From Streptomyces griseosporeus (GTDB lineage Bacteria > Actinomycetota > Actinomycetes > Streptomycetales > Streptomycetaceae), in assembly GCF_014656055.1 (NCBI RefSeq), contig NZ_BNBR01000002.1, positions 375,164-439,163 of the forward strand: a stretch of DNA of 64,000 nt. Reading direction: 5' to 3'. The notes under the pieces were generated by a model. The model saw nothing but the letters and a program-made list of their open reading frames with translations, did not search any database and had not been told where the DNA came from. This document shows positions 16,834 through 27,986 of the stretch, piece by piece (position 1 is the stretch's first letter; each line of letters starts with the position of its first letter). Both the position numbers and the translations under genes were made by a program.

Positions 16834-18711
16834 TCACGTGTAGCTGGGCACCAGCCAGCGTGCGCGGTAGTAGGCCGCGTAGGCCTCCTTCCACGAGTAG
16901 CTGTTGCGGCCGCTCGCGTCCACGAAGTCGATCACCGGCGTGGTCCAGCCGCTCCAGGCATCGCTGCCGGACGGGGGGTGACAGTTGTCGGTCTTGTTCG
17001 GGTCCCGCTGCACGCAGACGGTGGCGACCCGGCCGGTCGCCGGGTCGTTGCCCACCGACTTCACCATGCTGTACCGGTTGACCTGCGACTCGTTCGGATA
17101 GTCGGTGCACCAGTGCGAGGCGTCGGGCCCCAGTTCCGCCGTGGTCGGCCAACGGCTGCCGGCGTAGCAGGCGCTCTGGCCACTCTTGGAGAACTGCACC
17201 GCGCCGGCGTTGGCCGACACCCACAGCCGGTCCGGGTCGCCGTACACGGGCGCGATGTCGTGCCCGTAGGCCGGGCTCGTGCCGTTCTTCGGCAGGGCGT
17301 AGGAGTTTTCCTTCTGCAGCTTCCCGTCGGCGGTGAGGCTGTAGCGCACCAGCTGCGTGTCGCCGATCGCCCAGAGGGAGTTCATCGTGTCGTCCCACAG
17401 CACCTGGTGGGCGCCCGCGAGCGGCTCGCTGTCGTACGGGGTCTGCCAGGCGCTCGGGCTGTTGCCGGGCGCGCCCTGCGCCGCGGTGTAGAGGCGCACG
17501 GAGGCCGTGCCGACCTCGGCGACGGCCACACTGCCGTTGGGCAGCAGTTCGACCCCGTGCAGATTGACGCTGTGGCCGACATTGATCGCCCAGCGGTATC
17601 CGGACAGCGCCGGGAACGGGATGACGCCGACGAACCCGCTGTTGCCGTCGCCCATCACCATCAGCCGGCTGCTGAGCGATCCGCTGGAGCTGTACGCGCC
17701 CAGGGGCCGCAGCTTGAACTCGGTGCCGCCGCCGAAGGTGCCGCCGGGCACGGTGGACGTGCCGCTGACCAGAGAGGAGTCCAGGATCGCGTGGTAGGCG
17801 TCCGGGAGCCAGCGCTGGTACGGCCCCGAGGCCGCCCACACCGCCGGGTTGGTGGTGTCGTAGAACTCCAGCGTCGGGCTGGTGGCGGGGTAGCCGCCGT
17901 AGTCCGCCGCGTAGTTGTCCCCCGCCATGAGCGCGGTCGCGCCCGCGTTGAACTCCACCTCGAGGGTGGGCGTGAAGTAGGCGAGGTTGCACGCGTAGTC
18001 GGCGGAGTCGGGGTTCATGGAGCAGAAGTCCTTGTAGGCCTTGCTGTCCAGTTCGCCCGCGGAGAGCTGCATGCCGTAGTTGGGCAGCGTGCCCTGGGCC
18101 CAGGCGTTGACCATCGACGTCACGTCGATGCGGCGCAGGCCGTTCGACTGGTCGGGGTCGGTCCGGTTGGGGACGTCGGGGCAGTTGGGGTGGCCGATGC
18201 CGAAGTTGGCCGAGGCCTGGTAGCCGGCGGTGACGCCGGGCTTGTTGGCCCAGGTGAGGGTCGACTGGTTCCAGGACGAGGCGACCGGGTCGACGTACAT
18301 CCACCAGCCGTCGCAGGAGCCGGTGTAGGAGTCGTAGAGCCGCAGCTTGGCGCTCTTGATGCTGGCGCCGCGCAGCTTGGAGACGTCGAACTGGAGGTAA
18401 CTGCGGTACTTGGTCGTGCCGTTGTCCGGGGTGCCGATGTGCAGCACGGCGCCGGCCGAGTGGTCGCGTGCGTCCGTGCTGCTGACGTAGGTGTCCTGGA
18501 CGCGCGTGATGATGTTGCGCGGCCCGCTCTGCACGATCGGCGACAGGCCCTGGGGAGTGGTGTACGCGGCGGCGGTCTGCCGCTCGGGGGTGCCGGTGCC
18601 GGCTGCTTCCTCGCCCCGGGCTGTGCCGGGCCCGCTGAGCGCGAGCGCGGCCCAGACGGCCGCGGCGAGCCCGGCGACGGCGGCCCGTACCCGGACTTGT
18701 CGGTAGGTCAC
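16834..18711 (-). CDS. Secreted DNRLRE-domain protein with C-terminal beta-propeller-like region (DUF6528-like)
   Basis: 625 residues from GTG 18711 with AGGAGA upstream. A signal peptide (1-35, ending near ARGEE) is followed by a DNRLRE domain (about 55-250: DTYVSSTDARDHSAGAVLHIG, KYRSYLQFDVSKLRGASIKSAKLRLYD, WNQSTLTWANKPG), a jelly-roll typical of cell-surface and carbohydrate-active proteins. The rest (about 270-625) has repeated strands with AGDN, GVIPFPALSGYRWAINVGHSVNLHGVELLPNGSVAVAE and HQVLWDDTMNSLWAIGD, a propeller-like pattern. Function is unknown; a structural or glycan-binding role outside the cell is likely. It lies 83 bp downstream of a small secreted-protein gene. Confidence 0.8.
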   Translation of the reverse strand: MTYRQVRVRAAVAGLAAAVWAALALSGPGTARGEEAAGTGTPERQTAAAYTTPQGLSPIVQSGPRNIITRVQDTYVSSTDARDHSAGAVLHIGTPDNGTTKYRSYLQFDVSKLRGASIKSAKLRLYDSYTGSCDGWWMYVDPVASSWNQSTLTWANKPGVTAGYQASANFGIGHPNCPDVPNRTDPDQSNGLRRIDVTSMVNAWAQGTLPNYGMQLSAGELDSKAYKDFCSMNPDSADYACNLAYFTPTLEVEFNAGATALMAGDNYAADYGGYPATSPTLEFYDTTNPAVWAASGPYQRWLPDAYHAILDSSLVSGTSTVPGGTFGGGTEFKLRPLGAYSSSGSLSSRLMVMGDGNSGFVGVIPFPALSGYRWAINVGHSVNLHGVELLPNGSVAVAEVGTASVRLYTAAQGAPGNSPSAWQTPYDSEPLAGAHQVLWDDTMNSLWAIGDTQLVRYSLTADGKLQKENSYALPKNGTSPAYGHDIAPVYGDPDRLWVSANAGAVQFSKSGQSACYAGSRWPTTAELGPDASHWCTDYPNESQVNRYSMVKSVGNDPATGRVATVCVQRDPNKTDNCHPPSGSDAWSGWTTPVIDFVDASGRNSYSWKEAYAAYYRARWLVPSYT

Positions 18712-18744
18712 GTGGGTTCTTCTCCTGTGCTGGGTCAGTGCAGT

Positions 18745-18786
18745 GAGCGGGCCGTCCGGGCGCCGTGGCGTCCGGGCGGCCCGCTC
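18745..18786 (-). terminator. Strong hairpin between the small secreted gene and the DNRLRE gene
   Basis: Arms 18745-18762 and 18769-18786 pair over 18 positions with two G-U-compatible mismatches, enclosing a short loop. It begins about nine bases after the stop of the upstream small gene. There is no T tract, so it may terminate partially or protect the upstream mRNA and set differential expression of the two secreted proteins. Confidence 0.6.
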
Positions 18787-18794
18787 GGGGTCTG

Positions 18795-19211
18795 TCAGAA
18801 GTGCGGGTCGAGCAGCGATCCGAAGGTGACGTCCCCGGCGTCCAGCTGGAACGACGGGTCGTTCAGGGTGGCCGGGGAGCTGCCCGCCTTGTCCAGCGTC
18901 GAAGTCTGCTGGTAGGAGTAATCGTGCGGGCGGATGCAGTCCGTCCAGGTGTACGTGCCCGCGGCGAGGTAGATGTCGCGGCTCGGATAGCGGCTGTTGT
19001 TGAGGATCTGGGTCCAGGTGTAGGTGCCGGAGCTCAGGTACAGCGTCCGGGTGGTGCACGCGTCGGCGTCGGTCTCGCGCGGGATCCCGTCCACCCACAC
19101 GGTCCTGGTGTTGTACGCCGTGGACGCGGCACTCGCCGGAGCGCTCGCGAGCGACACGGCCGCGGTTGCCACGGCTGCGACAGCTGCCAACTTGCCGAAC
19201 TTGCGGAGCAT
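18795..19211 (-). CDS. Small secreted protein of unknown function
   Basis: 138 residues from ATG 19211 with GAGGAGA nine bases upstream; a longer frame to 19277 lacks a ribosome site. Signal peptide 1-29 (AAVAAVATAAVSLASAPASAAS). The mature protein contains a twofold internal repeat, LYLSSGTYTWTQILNN and IYLAAGTYTWTDCIRP, each followed by a turn, suggesting two similar beta units; two Cys may form a disulfide. The DNRLRE gene follows in the same direction. I do not recognise a family. A perfect AT-rich palindrome (19272-19287) lies in its promoter region. Confidence 0.7.
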   Translation of the reverse strand: MLRKFGKLAAVAAVATAAVSLASAPASAASTAYNTRTVWVDGIPRETDADACTTRTLYLSSGTYTWTQILNNSRYPSRDIYLAAGTYTWTDCIRPHDYSYQQTSTLDKAGSSPATLNDPSFQLDAGDVTFGSLLDPHF

Positions 19212-19271
19212 CTGGTGTCTCCTCAGGCTGGGATGTGCGCCCGACCGGCGCTGCGCCACCATAGCAACGGA

Positions 19272-19287
19272 TTTCACTTTAGTGAAA
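19272..19287. promoter_or_regulatory. Perfect AT-rich operator-like palindrome TTTCACT-TT-AGTGAAA
   Basis: A 7-2-7 perfect inverted repeat 61 bp upstream of the small secreted gene's start and about 200 bp upstream of the EspR-like gene, within the 276-bp divergent spacer 19212-19487. Its base composition contrasts sharply with the surroundings, which favours a protein-binding site overlapping the leftward promoter. Confidence 0.55.
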
Positions 19288-19487
19288 GCTCGTTTTCTGA
19301 GTTAGCCGCAGAACTGGCCGCGCAACCAGGCGACTTGAGATCTCCACCTGCACTCGACTCGCCTTCGAGAGCACTTTTATATGGTGGACCCGGGTCAGGT
19401 GTCGCCCCCGGCCCGTCGACGGCCCGGCCGTGGGCGAAGGCGCGGGATAATGCCGGCACGGCAGGCGGCGTCGAGAGGTGAGCGAGC

Positions 19488-19928
19488 GTGAGTGAGACGG
19501 AAGGGCGGCGGCTGGCCGACCGCCTCGAGTACCTCTTCGAGCATGTCCAGCCGCTCGGCAGACGCCACACCCTTCAGGAAGTCGTCGACGGCATCAACGG
19601 GGGCGACGAGCCGGGCGGCGCCTCCCTCTCGGTGGGCCGGCTGTCGATGCTGATGAACGGCAAGGCACCCAACCCCACCATCGGCACCCTGCGCGCGCTC
19701 GCCGCGTTCTTCGGCGTCCCGGTCGGCTACTTCGTCGACGACGCCGTCGCCGACCGGACCATGGCCCAGCTCGCCCTCATCACCGCCATGCGCAACAACG
19801 ACGTCAAGGCGGTCGCCCTGCGCGCGGCCGCGGTGGCCACCCTCTCCGCCCACGGGCTCGACGTGGTGCGGGGCCTCGTCGAGCAGGCCGGGGAGGAGGC
19901 GCGGCGGGCGGAGGGCCCGAAGAGCTAG
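19488..19928 (+). CDS. EspR-like XRE-family DNA-binding protein
   Basis: 146 residues from GTG 19488 (GAGAGGTGAG upstream). Residues 8-90 form an XRE helix-turn-helix with an extended insertion: LADRLEYLFEHVQPLGRRHTLQEVVDGIN, SVGRLSMLMNGKAPNPTIGTLRALAAFFGVPVGYFVDD. The following helices (MAQLALITAMRNNDVKAVALRA, then a terminal helix) match the layout of mycobacterial EspR, a dimeric nucleoid-associated regulator of ESX-1 genes: both have the FF...YF.DD core followed by a helical dimerisation tail. The Streptomyces protein likely binds DNA as a dimer; its targets are unknown, although the divergent secreted genes are candidates. Confidence 0.8.
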   Translation: MSETEGRRLADRLEYLFEHVQPLGRRHTLQEVVDGINGGDEPGGASLSVGRLSMLMNGKAPNPTIGTLRALAAFFGVPVGYFVDDAVADRTMAQLALITAMRNNDVKAVALRAAAVATLSAHGLDVVRGLVEQAGEEARRAEGPKS

Positions 19929-20121
19929 GGTGCACCGTCGAGCGACCCAGGGCGCGGGAGGGACACGGTGCGGGACGGCGCGCGGGGCCGGGAGGAGTCC
20001 TGCTCCGCACCGCGGGCCCCACGACGGCGGCCCGCGGCCCCTGAGGCCCCCTTGCGTCCCTCCGCTAACATGATCGAACTCGTACCGATCAACCCGAAAT
20101 CCGACAAATCGGCTGAATGAA

Positions 20122-21453
20122 TTGATATCGCTAACATCGCGGGAGCTTCCGCGGATCAACCGAAGAAACGCGCTGTGGATCGCGGCGGGCGTGGTGGCCC
20201 TCGGGTTCCTCATCGCCCTGGAGATCGCCGCACGGCACTACGGCGTCCGCGGACCGATCACCAACCAGGTACGGGAGGTGATCTTCCCTCCCAAGTCGGG
20301 ACCGCTGCTGTACGCCAGCATGGCGCTGATGATGGTGGTGCTGACCTGGCGGCAGCGTTTCGTGGCGGCCGGTGTCGCGGTCGGCATCGACACCGTCTTC
20401 GCCCTCGTGCGGTGGGTGTTCGACATCCACACGCCCCACGGGCACGGCTTCGGCAACGGCGCCCTGCTGGTGATCCTCGGGTGTGCGGTCATCGCCGTCA
20501 CCCGCCGCACCGGCCAGGACCGCGTCCTGCTGCTGAAGGGGGTCGGCCTTGGCCTGCTGCTGGTCGCGGGCCGCAAGACCGGCGACGCGTGGCTGCTGAT
20601 CACCTCCAAGACCCGCCCGCTGGTGCTCGACCCGTACGTGGCGACCGCCGACCACGCGCTGGGCGATCCGTCGTGGCTGGTCGGGCGGGCCGTCCGGGCC
20701 ACCGGCACGGTGGGCGCGCACGTCCTGGACTACGTGTACATCCAGCTCGCGGTGGCCGCGGTGGTCGTCGCGCTGTACCAGCTGCGGCACGTGGCGGACG
20801 AGCGCCGCTTCCCGCGCCACCACCTGGTGCGGACCTTCCTGGTGATCGGGCTCCTCGGGCCGGGCATCTACATGCTCTTCCCGACGGTCGGCCCGATCTT
20901 CGTCTACGGCGCCGACGGCGGGCACTGGGCGATCGCGAACCTGTGGCCGGAGACGGCACCCGTGCTGCAGACCCCGCACGCCATACCGTTCGACGAGATC
21001 ACCCCGCGCAACTGCATGCCCAGCCTGCACACGGCCTGGGCCACGACGATCTTCGTCCACTCCCGCAGGGGCCCGCGCCTGCTGCGGTTCGCCGGCACGT
21101 TCTGGCTGATCGCCACGCTCGGCGCGACGCTGGGCTTCGGCTACCACTACGGCGTGGACCTCATCGCCGGTGTCGTCTTCGCGCTGACGATCGAGGCGGG
21201 CCTGCGCTCGCTCGCCCGCGGCTGGGACCGTGCGGGGATCCAGCTGGTCGCGTACGGCACCGTGGTCTTCACCGCCCTGCTGGTGTCCTACCGCTACCTG
21301 CCGATGGAGATGGCCCGCCTTCCCTGGGTCTTCGGGCCGCTGCTCGTCCTGGCGATGGTCTCGGTGATCTACGGCTACGCGCGCACCACCCGGCTCTGGG
21401 AGCCGGTGTCCGCACCGGCGCAGCCGGCGGAAGCACAGCCCGCGCTGGCGTGA
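20122..21453 (+). CDS. PAP2-superfamily membrane protein (inositol phosphorylceramide synthase/AUR1-like)
   Basis: 443 residues from TTG 20122, the only plausible initiator in this frame. Around ten membrane spans. The phosphatase/transferase signature is present as CMPSLHTAW (about 294-302) and GYHYGVDLIAGV (about 332-343), with the His residues of PAP2 motifs 2 and 3. In actinobacteria such proteins act as membrane lipid phosphatases or phosphoinositol/phosphoglycan transferases. A 16-codon upstream frame (ATG 20070 to TGA 20120) and an inverted repeat TGATCG-N9-CGATCA (20071-20091) precede it and may influence expression. The exact reaction is not determinable. Confidence 0.82.
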   Translation: MISLTSRELPRINRRNALWIAAGVVALGFLIALEIAARHYGVRGPITNQVREVIFPPKSGPLLYASMALMMVVLTWRQRFVAAGVAVGIDTVFALVRWVFDIHTPHGHGFGNGALLVILGCAVIAVTRRTGQDRVLLLKGVGLGLLLVAGRKTGDAWLLITSKTRPLVLDPYVATADHALGDPSWLVGRAVRATGTVGAHVLDYVYIQLAVAAVVVALYQLRHVADERRFPRHHLVRTFLVIGLLGPGIYMLFPTVGPIFVYGADGGHWAIANLWPETAPVLQTPHAIPFDEITPRNCMPSLHTAWATTIFVHSRRGPRLLRFAGTFWLIATLGATLGFGYHYGVDLIAGVVFALTIEAGLRSLARGWDRAGIQLVAYGTVVFTALLVSYRYLPMEMARLPWVFGPLLVLAMVSVIYGYARTTRLWEPVSAPAQPAEAQPALA

Positions 21454-21478
21454 CCCGGGAGCACCGGCCTGTGGGACG

Positions 21479-21515
21479 GCCGGCGTCGGGACGCCCGTGC
21501 CGTCCCGACGCCGGC
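21479..21515. terminator. Bidirectional intrinsic-type terminator hairpin
   Basis: A perfect 15-bp stem, GCCGGCGTCGGGACG at 21479-21493 and its complement at 21501-21515, with a 7-base loop, sits between the convergent PAP2 and SRPBCC genes. GC-rich hairpins without T tracts are normal terminators in Streptomyces. Confidence 0.75.
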
Positions 21516-21551
21516 TGACGCCGGCCCGGCGCCCCGTCCCGTCCCGCCCCG

Positions 21552-22061
21552 TCAGGTGTCCTGCCGCCCGGCCCGCACGGCCGCCGCGAGTCCGTTCAGC
21601 CGCAGCCGGGTGGCTCCCCGCAGATGCGGCAGGTCGTGCGCCGGCTCCTCGGACGGGGTAAGGAAGGCCGCCTGCTCGGTCCAGCGCAGCCGGGTGCCGC
21701 CGCCCTCCGGGCGCAGCTCGACGGTCACCAGCGAGGTCCAGCGCAGCAGGTCGTTCACGGTGGACGTGTACGTGTAGACGATCCGCGCCGCGCTGGTGAT
21801 GTCGAGATAGCGGGACGCGTACGCGAGGCGCTCGGGCGGCGCGTCCGGCACCGGGAACTCACTGGTCGCCGTCTCGCCGCCGGGCACCGCGAAGTCGTGC
21901 CGGTACGACAGCTCACGTCCCGGCAGCCGGAACCACCGGCGGCGCAGCGGTGTGTCGGCGAAGGCCTCGAACACCGTCTCCGGCGGCGCCGGGAGCTCCA
22001 GGCCGACCGTGAAGCTGTCGTGCCGGACCTCCGGCACCGTGCCCGTTCCGGGGGTGATCAT
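21552..22061 (-). CDS. SRPBCC (START/AHSA1-like) family protein
   Basis: 169 residues from ATG 22061, which follows GTGAGGAC; in-frame starts at 22082, 22139 and 22157 would add up to 32 residues without family resemblance. The protein has the Bet v1-like pattern: an N-terminal FTVGLELPAPPETVFEAFADTPLRRRWF strand-helix, central strands with TSEFPVPDAPPERLAYASRYLD, a VTVELRPEGGGTRLRWTEQAAF hairpin and a long C-terminal helix. Such small hydrophobic-ligand domains are often partners of ArsR regulators, but no such gene is adjacent. Divergent from the TOPRIM gene. Confidence 0.75.
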   Translation of the reverse strand: MITPGTGTVPEVRHDSFTVGLELPAPPETVFEAFADTPLRRRWFRLPGRELSYRHDFAVPGGETATSEFPVPDAPPERLAYASRYLDITSAARIVYTYTSTVNDLLRWTSLVTVELRPEGGGTRLRWTEQAAFLTPSEEPAHDLPHLRGATRLRLNGLAAAVRAGRQDT

Positions 22062-22276
22062 GTCGTCCTCACTTCGCGTCATGGCGGACCGCCGGGCGAT
22101 CAGCTCCCGTACGGCCGGTGCCACCGTGTCCTGTGCCATGGGTTGCGCGGAGACCACCTGCCGGTCTCCTCACCGAGGGGGCGCCAGGATCGCATGCGGG
22201 GCCGGGCGGCCGCCATGTCCCCGGCGGGCGGCGGATATCGGGTGCCGTGGCGGCGCGGGAGGTGCAGACTCCTTCC

Positions 22277-22894
22277 ATGGTCGACATACAGGGGTTCCGG
22301 GACGCCGTCACCCGCTGGGCGGACGGTGGTCCCGGCGATCCGGCGGGCGTGCTCGCCGCGCAACCGGGCGTGCGGACCGTGGTGTTGGTGGAGGGGCTGA
22401 GCGACCTCGCGGCCGTGGAGACGCTGGCCGCCCGGCGCGGCCGGGACCTCGCCGCCGAGGGGGTGTGCGTGGTGTCGATGGGCGGGGCGATGAACATCGG
22501 CCGCTACGCCGGGCTGCTGGGTCCGCCCGGGCTCGGGCTGCGGCTGACGGGGCTGTGCGACGTACGCGAACAGCCGTACTACGAGCGGGGGCTGAAGCGG
22601 GCGGGGGCCTCGCAGGAGGGCTTCTTCGTGTGCGTGTCGGACCTGGAGGACGAGCTGATCCGGGCGTTGGGCACGCCGCGGGTGGAGGAGATCGTGGGGG
22701 CCGAGGGCGACCTGCGGGCCTGGCTGACGTTCCTGCGCCAGCCCGCCCAGCACGGCCGGGCCCGCGAGCAGCAGTTGCGGCGCTTCCTCGGCACGAAGAA
22801 GGGCCGCAAGATCCGCTACGGCCATCTCCTGGTCGACGCCCTGGAGCCCGGGCAGGTGCCGGCGCCGCTCGACGATCTCCTGGCGAGCGTGTGA
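22277..22894 (+). CDS. Stand-alone OLD-type TOPRIM domain protein
   Basis: 205 residues from ATG 22277. The TOPRIM fold is recognised from VVLVEGLSDLAAVETLA (about 36-52; metal-binding Glu), the VCVVSMGGAMNIGRY strand-turn, and the LCDVREQPYY acidic motif. In OLD-family nucleases this domain is fused C-terminal to an ABC-type ATPase; here it stands alone, followed by a basic helical tail (LRRFLGTKKGRKIRYGHLLVDAL). It might be a nuclease or regulator acting with an ATPase in trans. No partner gene is adjacent; the next gene converges on it 94 bp downstream. Confidence 0.75.
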   Translation: MVDIQGFRDAVTRWADGGPGDPAGVLAAQPGVRTVVLVEGLSDLAAVETLAARRGRDLAAEGVCVVSMGGAMNIGRYAGLLGPPGLGLRLTGLCDVREQPYYERGLKRAGASQEGFFVCVSDLEDELIRALGTPRVEEIVGAEGDLRAWLTFLRQPAQHGRAREQQLRRFLGTKKGRKIRYGHLLVDALEPGQVPAPLDDLLASV

Positions 22895-22988
22895 CCGCCG
22901 GCCCCGGGCCGGCCAGCCCGGGGTGGGCCCACGGCGAGCCGGTCGTGGCGGCTCGCCGTGGGGTCGGTCGGTCAGGGACGGGTGCCGG

Positions 22989-25529
<2,541 letters not shown>

Positions 25530-25806
25530 ACGGGTCCCTGCGGGGTGGGGTGGGCGATGGCATGGGGAGCCACCGCATGCTTAGTTCAAGGCGTGAGTTA
25601 ACTAGTGATTTCCGGTGCATGACAAGCCCTCGGCACCGACGAAACCGCCGTACCCCTGCAAGAGATAAACACTTAAATCAAGCTCGAAGAAAAATGTGTT
25701 CACCTCCTTGACCGTGCCATGGCCTGGGGGCATGGTCGGAGAGCGCTCCCGCCCTCGTGGCCATGGACGGCTCTCCCCACAGCCTCTCTCCCCCTGAGGA
25801 GCACCC
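25530..25806. promoter_or_regulatory. Divergent promoter region of two discoidin-domain enzyme genes
   Basis: 277 bp with no gene, including a distinctly AT-rich block (about 25580-25705). It holds small palindromes GTTAAC and ACTAGT near 25598-25607 and an AACAC/GTGTT inverted pair flanking about 25668-25701. This is the likely common control region of the two secreted enzymes; no operator family can be assigned. Confidence 0.45.
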
Positions 25807-27960
25807 GTGCCCAGACGCTCGTCCGGCATGCCCGGAAGGTCCTTCCTCGCCCTCGGCGCGCTCCTCGCGTCGTCACTCACCACCGTCGTGCTCGCCCCCG
25901 GCGCCCACGCGGCCGACGCCCTCCTGTCCCAGGGCCGGCCGGCCACGGCCTCCTCGCAGGAGGGGGCCGGCTACACGCCGGCGGCCGCGGTCGACGGCGA
26001 TCTCACCGGCACCCGCTGGGCCAGCCAGTGGAGCGACCAGCAGTGGCTCCAGGTCGACCTCGGCCGCTCGGCGAACCTCAGCCGCGTGGTGCTGACCTGG
26101 GAGGCCGCCTACGGCAAGGACTACGAGATCCAGGCCTCCGACAACGGCACCGACTGGCGCACCCTGCGTAAGGTGACCGGCGGCGACGGCGGCACCGACG
26201 ACCTCGCCGTCTCGGGCAGCGGCCGCTACGTGCGGATGCAGGGCCTCGCCCGCGCCACCGGATACGGCTACTCCGTCTGGGAGTTCCAGGTCTACGGCTC
26301 GGCCGGCGGCACCCCGGCCCCCGGCGCCGTCAAGGTCGAGGGCAGCCAGGGCAACTGGCGGCTGACGGTCGGCGGAGCGCCGTACACCGTCAAGGGCGTC
26401 ACCTGGGGCCCGGCGATCGCGGACGCTCCCACGTACCTGCCGGACGTACGGGCGATGGGCGCCAACACCATCCGCACCTGGGGCACCGACGGTTCGAGCA
26501 AGGCCCTCCTCGACGCCGCGGCGGCCAACGGCATCCGGGTGATCAACGGCTTCTGGCTGCAGCCGGGCGGCGGCCCGGGCTCCGGCGGCTGCGTGAACTA
26601 CGTGACCGACACGACGTACAAGAACGACTCCCTCAGCCAGTTCGCCCAGTGGGTGGAGGCCTACAAGAGCCATCCGGCGACGCTGATGTGGAACGTCGGC
26701 AACGAGTCGGTGCTGGGCCTGCAGAACTGCTACAGCGGCAGCGAGCTGGAGGCGCAGCGCAACGCGTACACCAGCTTCGTCAACGACGTCGCCCGGAAGA
26801 TCCACAGCATCGACCCCGACCACCCGGTCACCTCCACCGACGCGTGGACGGGTGCCTGGCCGTACTACCGGCGCAACGCCCCCGACCTCGACCTGTACGC
26901 GGTGAACGCCTACAACGGCGTGTGCAAGGTCCGGCAGGACTGGATCGACGGCGGCTACACCAAGCCCTACGTCATCACCGAGACCGGACCGGCCGGCGAG
27001 TGGGAGGTGCCGAACGACGTCAACGGCGTCCCCGACGAGCCGACCGACGTGCAGAAGGCGGACGCGTACACCAAGGCCTGGAACTGCGTGACCGGTCACC
27101 AGGGCGTCGCCCTGGGCGCCACGCTCTTCCACTACGGCACCGAGCACGACTTCGGCGGCGTGTGGTTCAACCTCGTGCCCGACCGGATGAAGCGGCTGTC
27201 CTACTACGCCGTCAAACGGGCCTACACCGGCTCGACGGCCGGGGACAACACTCCCCCGGTCATCAGCACGATGTCCGTCTCCCCGGCCTCCTCGGCGCCC
27301 GCCGGCGGCGAGTTCACCGTGCGCGCCGACGTCCGCGACCCGGACGGCGACCCGGTCACCTACAAGGTCTTCCTCAGCGGCAATTACGCCAGCGGCGACA
27401 AGCGGCTCGTCGAGGCGCAGTGGCGCGCCACCGGCAGCGGCACGTTCGCCGTCACCGCGCCGCAGAAGCTCGGCGTGTGGAAGGTCTACCTCCAGGTGGA
27501 GGACGGGCACGGCAACGCCGGCATCGAGACCCGGTCCGTCAAGGTCGTCGCGCCGCCGGTGAGCGGGACGAACCTGGCGCTGAACCGGCCGGCCACCGCC
27601 TCCTCCTCCCAGGCGTCGTACGGCGACTGCCCCTGCACGCCGCAGCTGGCGGTCGACGGCCGCGCCGACACCCGCTGGGCCAGTGACTGGAGCGACCCCC
27701 AGTGGTTCCAGGTCGACCTCGGCGCCGCGAAGGCGCTGCGCACGCTCCAGCTCGTCTGGGACCCGGCCTACGCGAAGTCCTACGCCGTGCAGGTCTCGGA
27801 CGACGGCACCACCTGGCGTTCGGTGTACTCGACGGCCGCCGGGGACGGCGACGTCGACACCGTCCCGCTCCCGGCCACGGCCCGGTACGTGCGTCTGCAG
27901 CTGACGGCGCGCGGCACGGGCTGGGGCTACTCCCTGCACGAGCTAGGCATCTACGGCTGA
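25807..27960 (+). CDS. Secreted discoidin-(clan GH-A glycosidase)-Ig-like-discoidin protein
   Basis: 717 residues from GTG 25807 after GAGGAG. Signal peptide 1-37 (ending HAADA). An N-terminal F5/8 type C domain (about 38-165), a TIM-barrel glycosidase (about 178-475), an Ig-like/cadherin-like domain (about 485-585) and a second F5/8 type C domain (about 590-717). Clan GH-A catalytic Glu residues appear in MWNVGNES (acid/base, near 300) and VITETGPAGEW (nucleophile, near 395), as in GH2/GH5-like enzymes. The N-terminal module closely resembles those of the divergent beta-helix protein, pointing to a common polymer target. The DUF1996 gene starts 26 bp downstream. Confidence 0.85.
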   Translation: MPRRSSGMPGRSFLALGALLASSLTTVVLAPGAHAADALLSQGRPATASSQEGAGYTPAAAVDGDLTGTRWASQWSDQQWLQVDLGRSANLSRVVLTWEAAYGKDYEIQASDNGTDWRTLRKVTGGDGGTDDLAVSGSGRYVRMQGLARATGYGYSVWEFQVYGSAGGTPAPGAVKVEGSQGNWRLTVGGAPYTVKGVTWGPAIADAPTYLPDVRAMGANTIRTWGTDGSSKALLDAAAANGIRVINGFWLQPGGGPGSGGCVNYVTDTTYKNDSLSQFAQWVEAYKSHPATLMWNVGNESVLGLQNCYSGSELEAQRNAYTSFVNDVARKIHSIDPDHPVTSTDAWTGAWPYYRRNAPDLDLYAVNAYNGVCKVRQDWIDGGYTKPYVITETGPAGEWEVPNDVNGVPDEPTDVQKADAYTKAWNCVTGHQGVALGATLFHYGTEHDFGGVWFNLVPDRMKRLSYYAVKRAYTGSTAGDNTPPVISTMSVSPASSAPAGGEFTVRADVRDPDGDPVTYKVFLSGNYASGDKRLVEAQWRATGSGTFAVTAPQKLGVWKVYLQVEDGHGNAGIETRSVKVVAPPVSGTNLALNRPATASSSQASYGDCPCTPQLAVDGRADTRWASDWSDPQWFQVDLGAAKALRTLQLVWDPAYAKSYAVQVSDDGTTWRSVYSTAAGDGDVDTVPLPATARYVRLQLTARGTGWGYSLHELGIYG

Positions 27961-27986
27961 CCCGCCCCTACCCGCAGGAGAACTCC

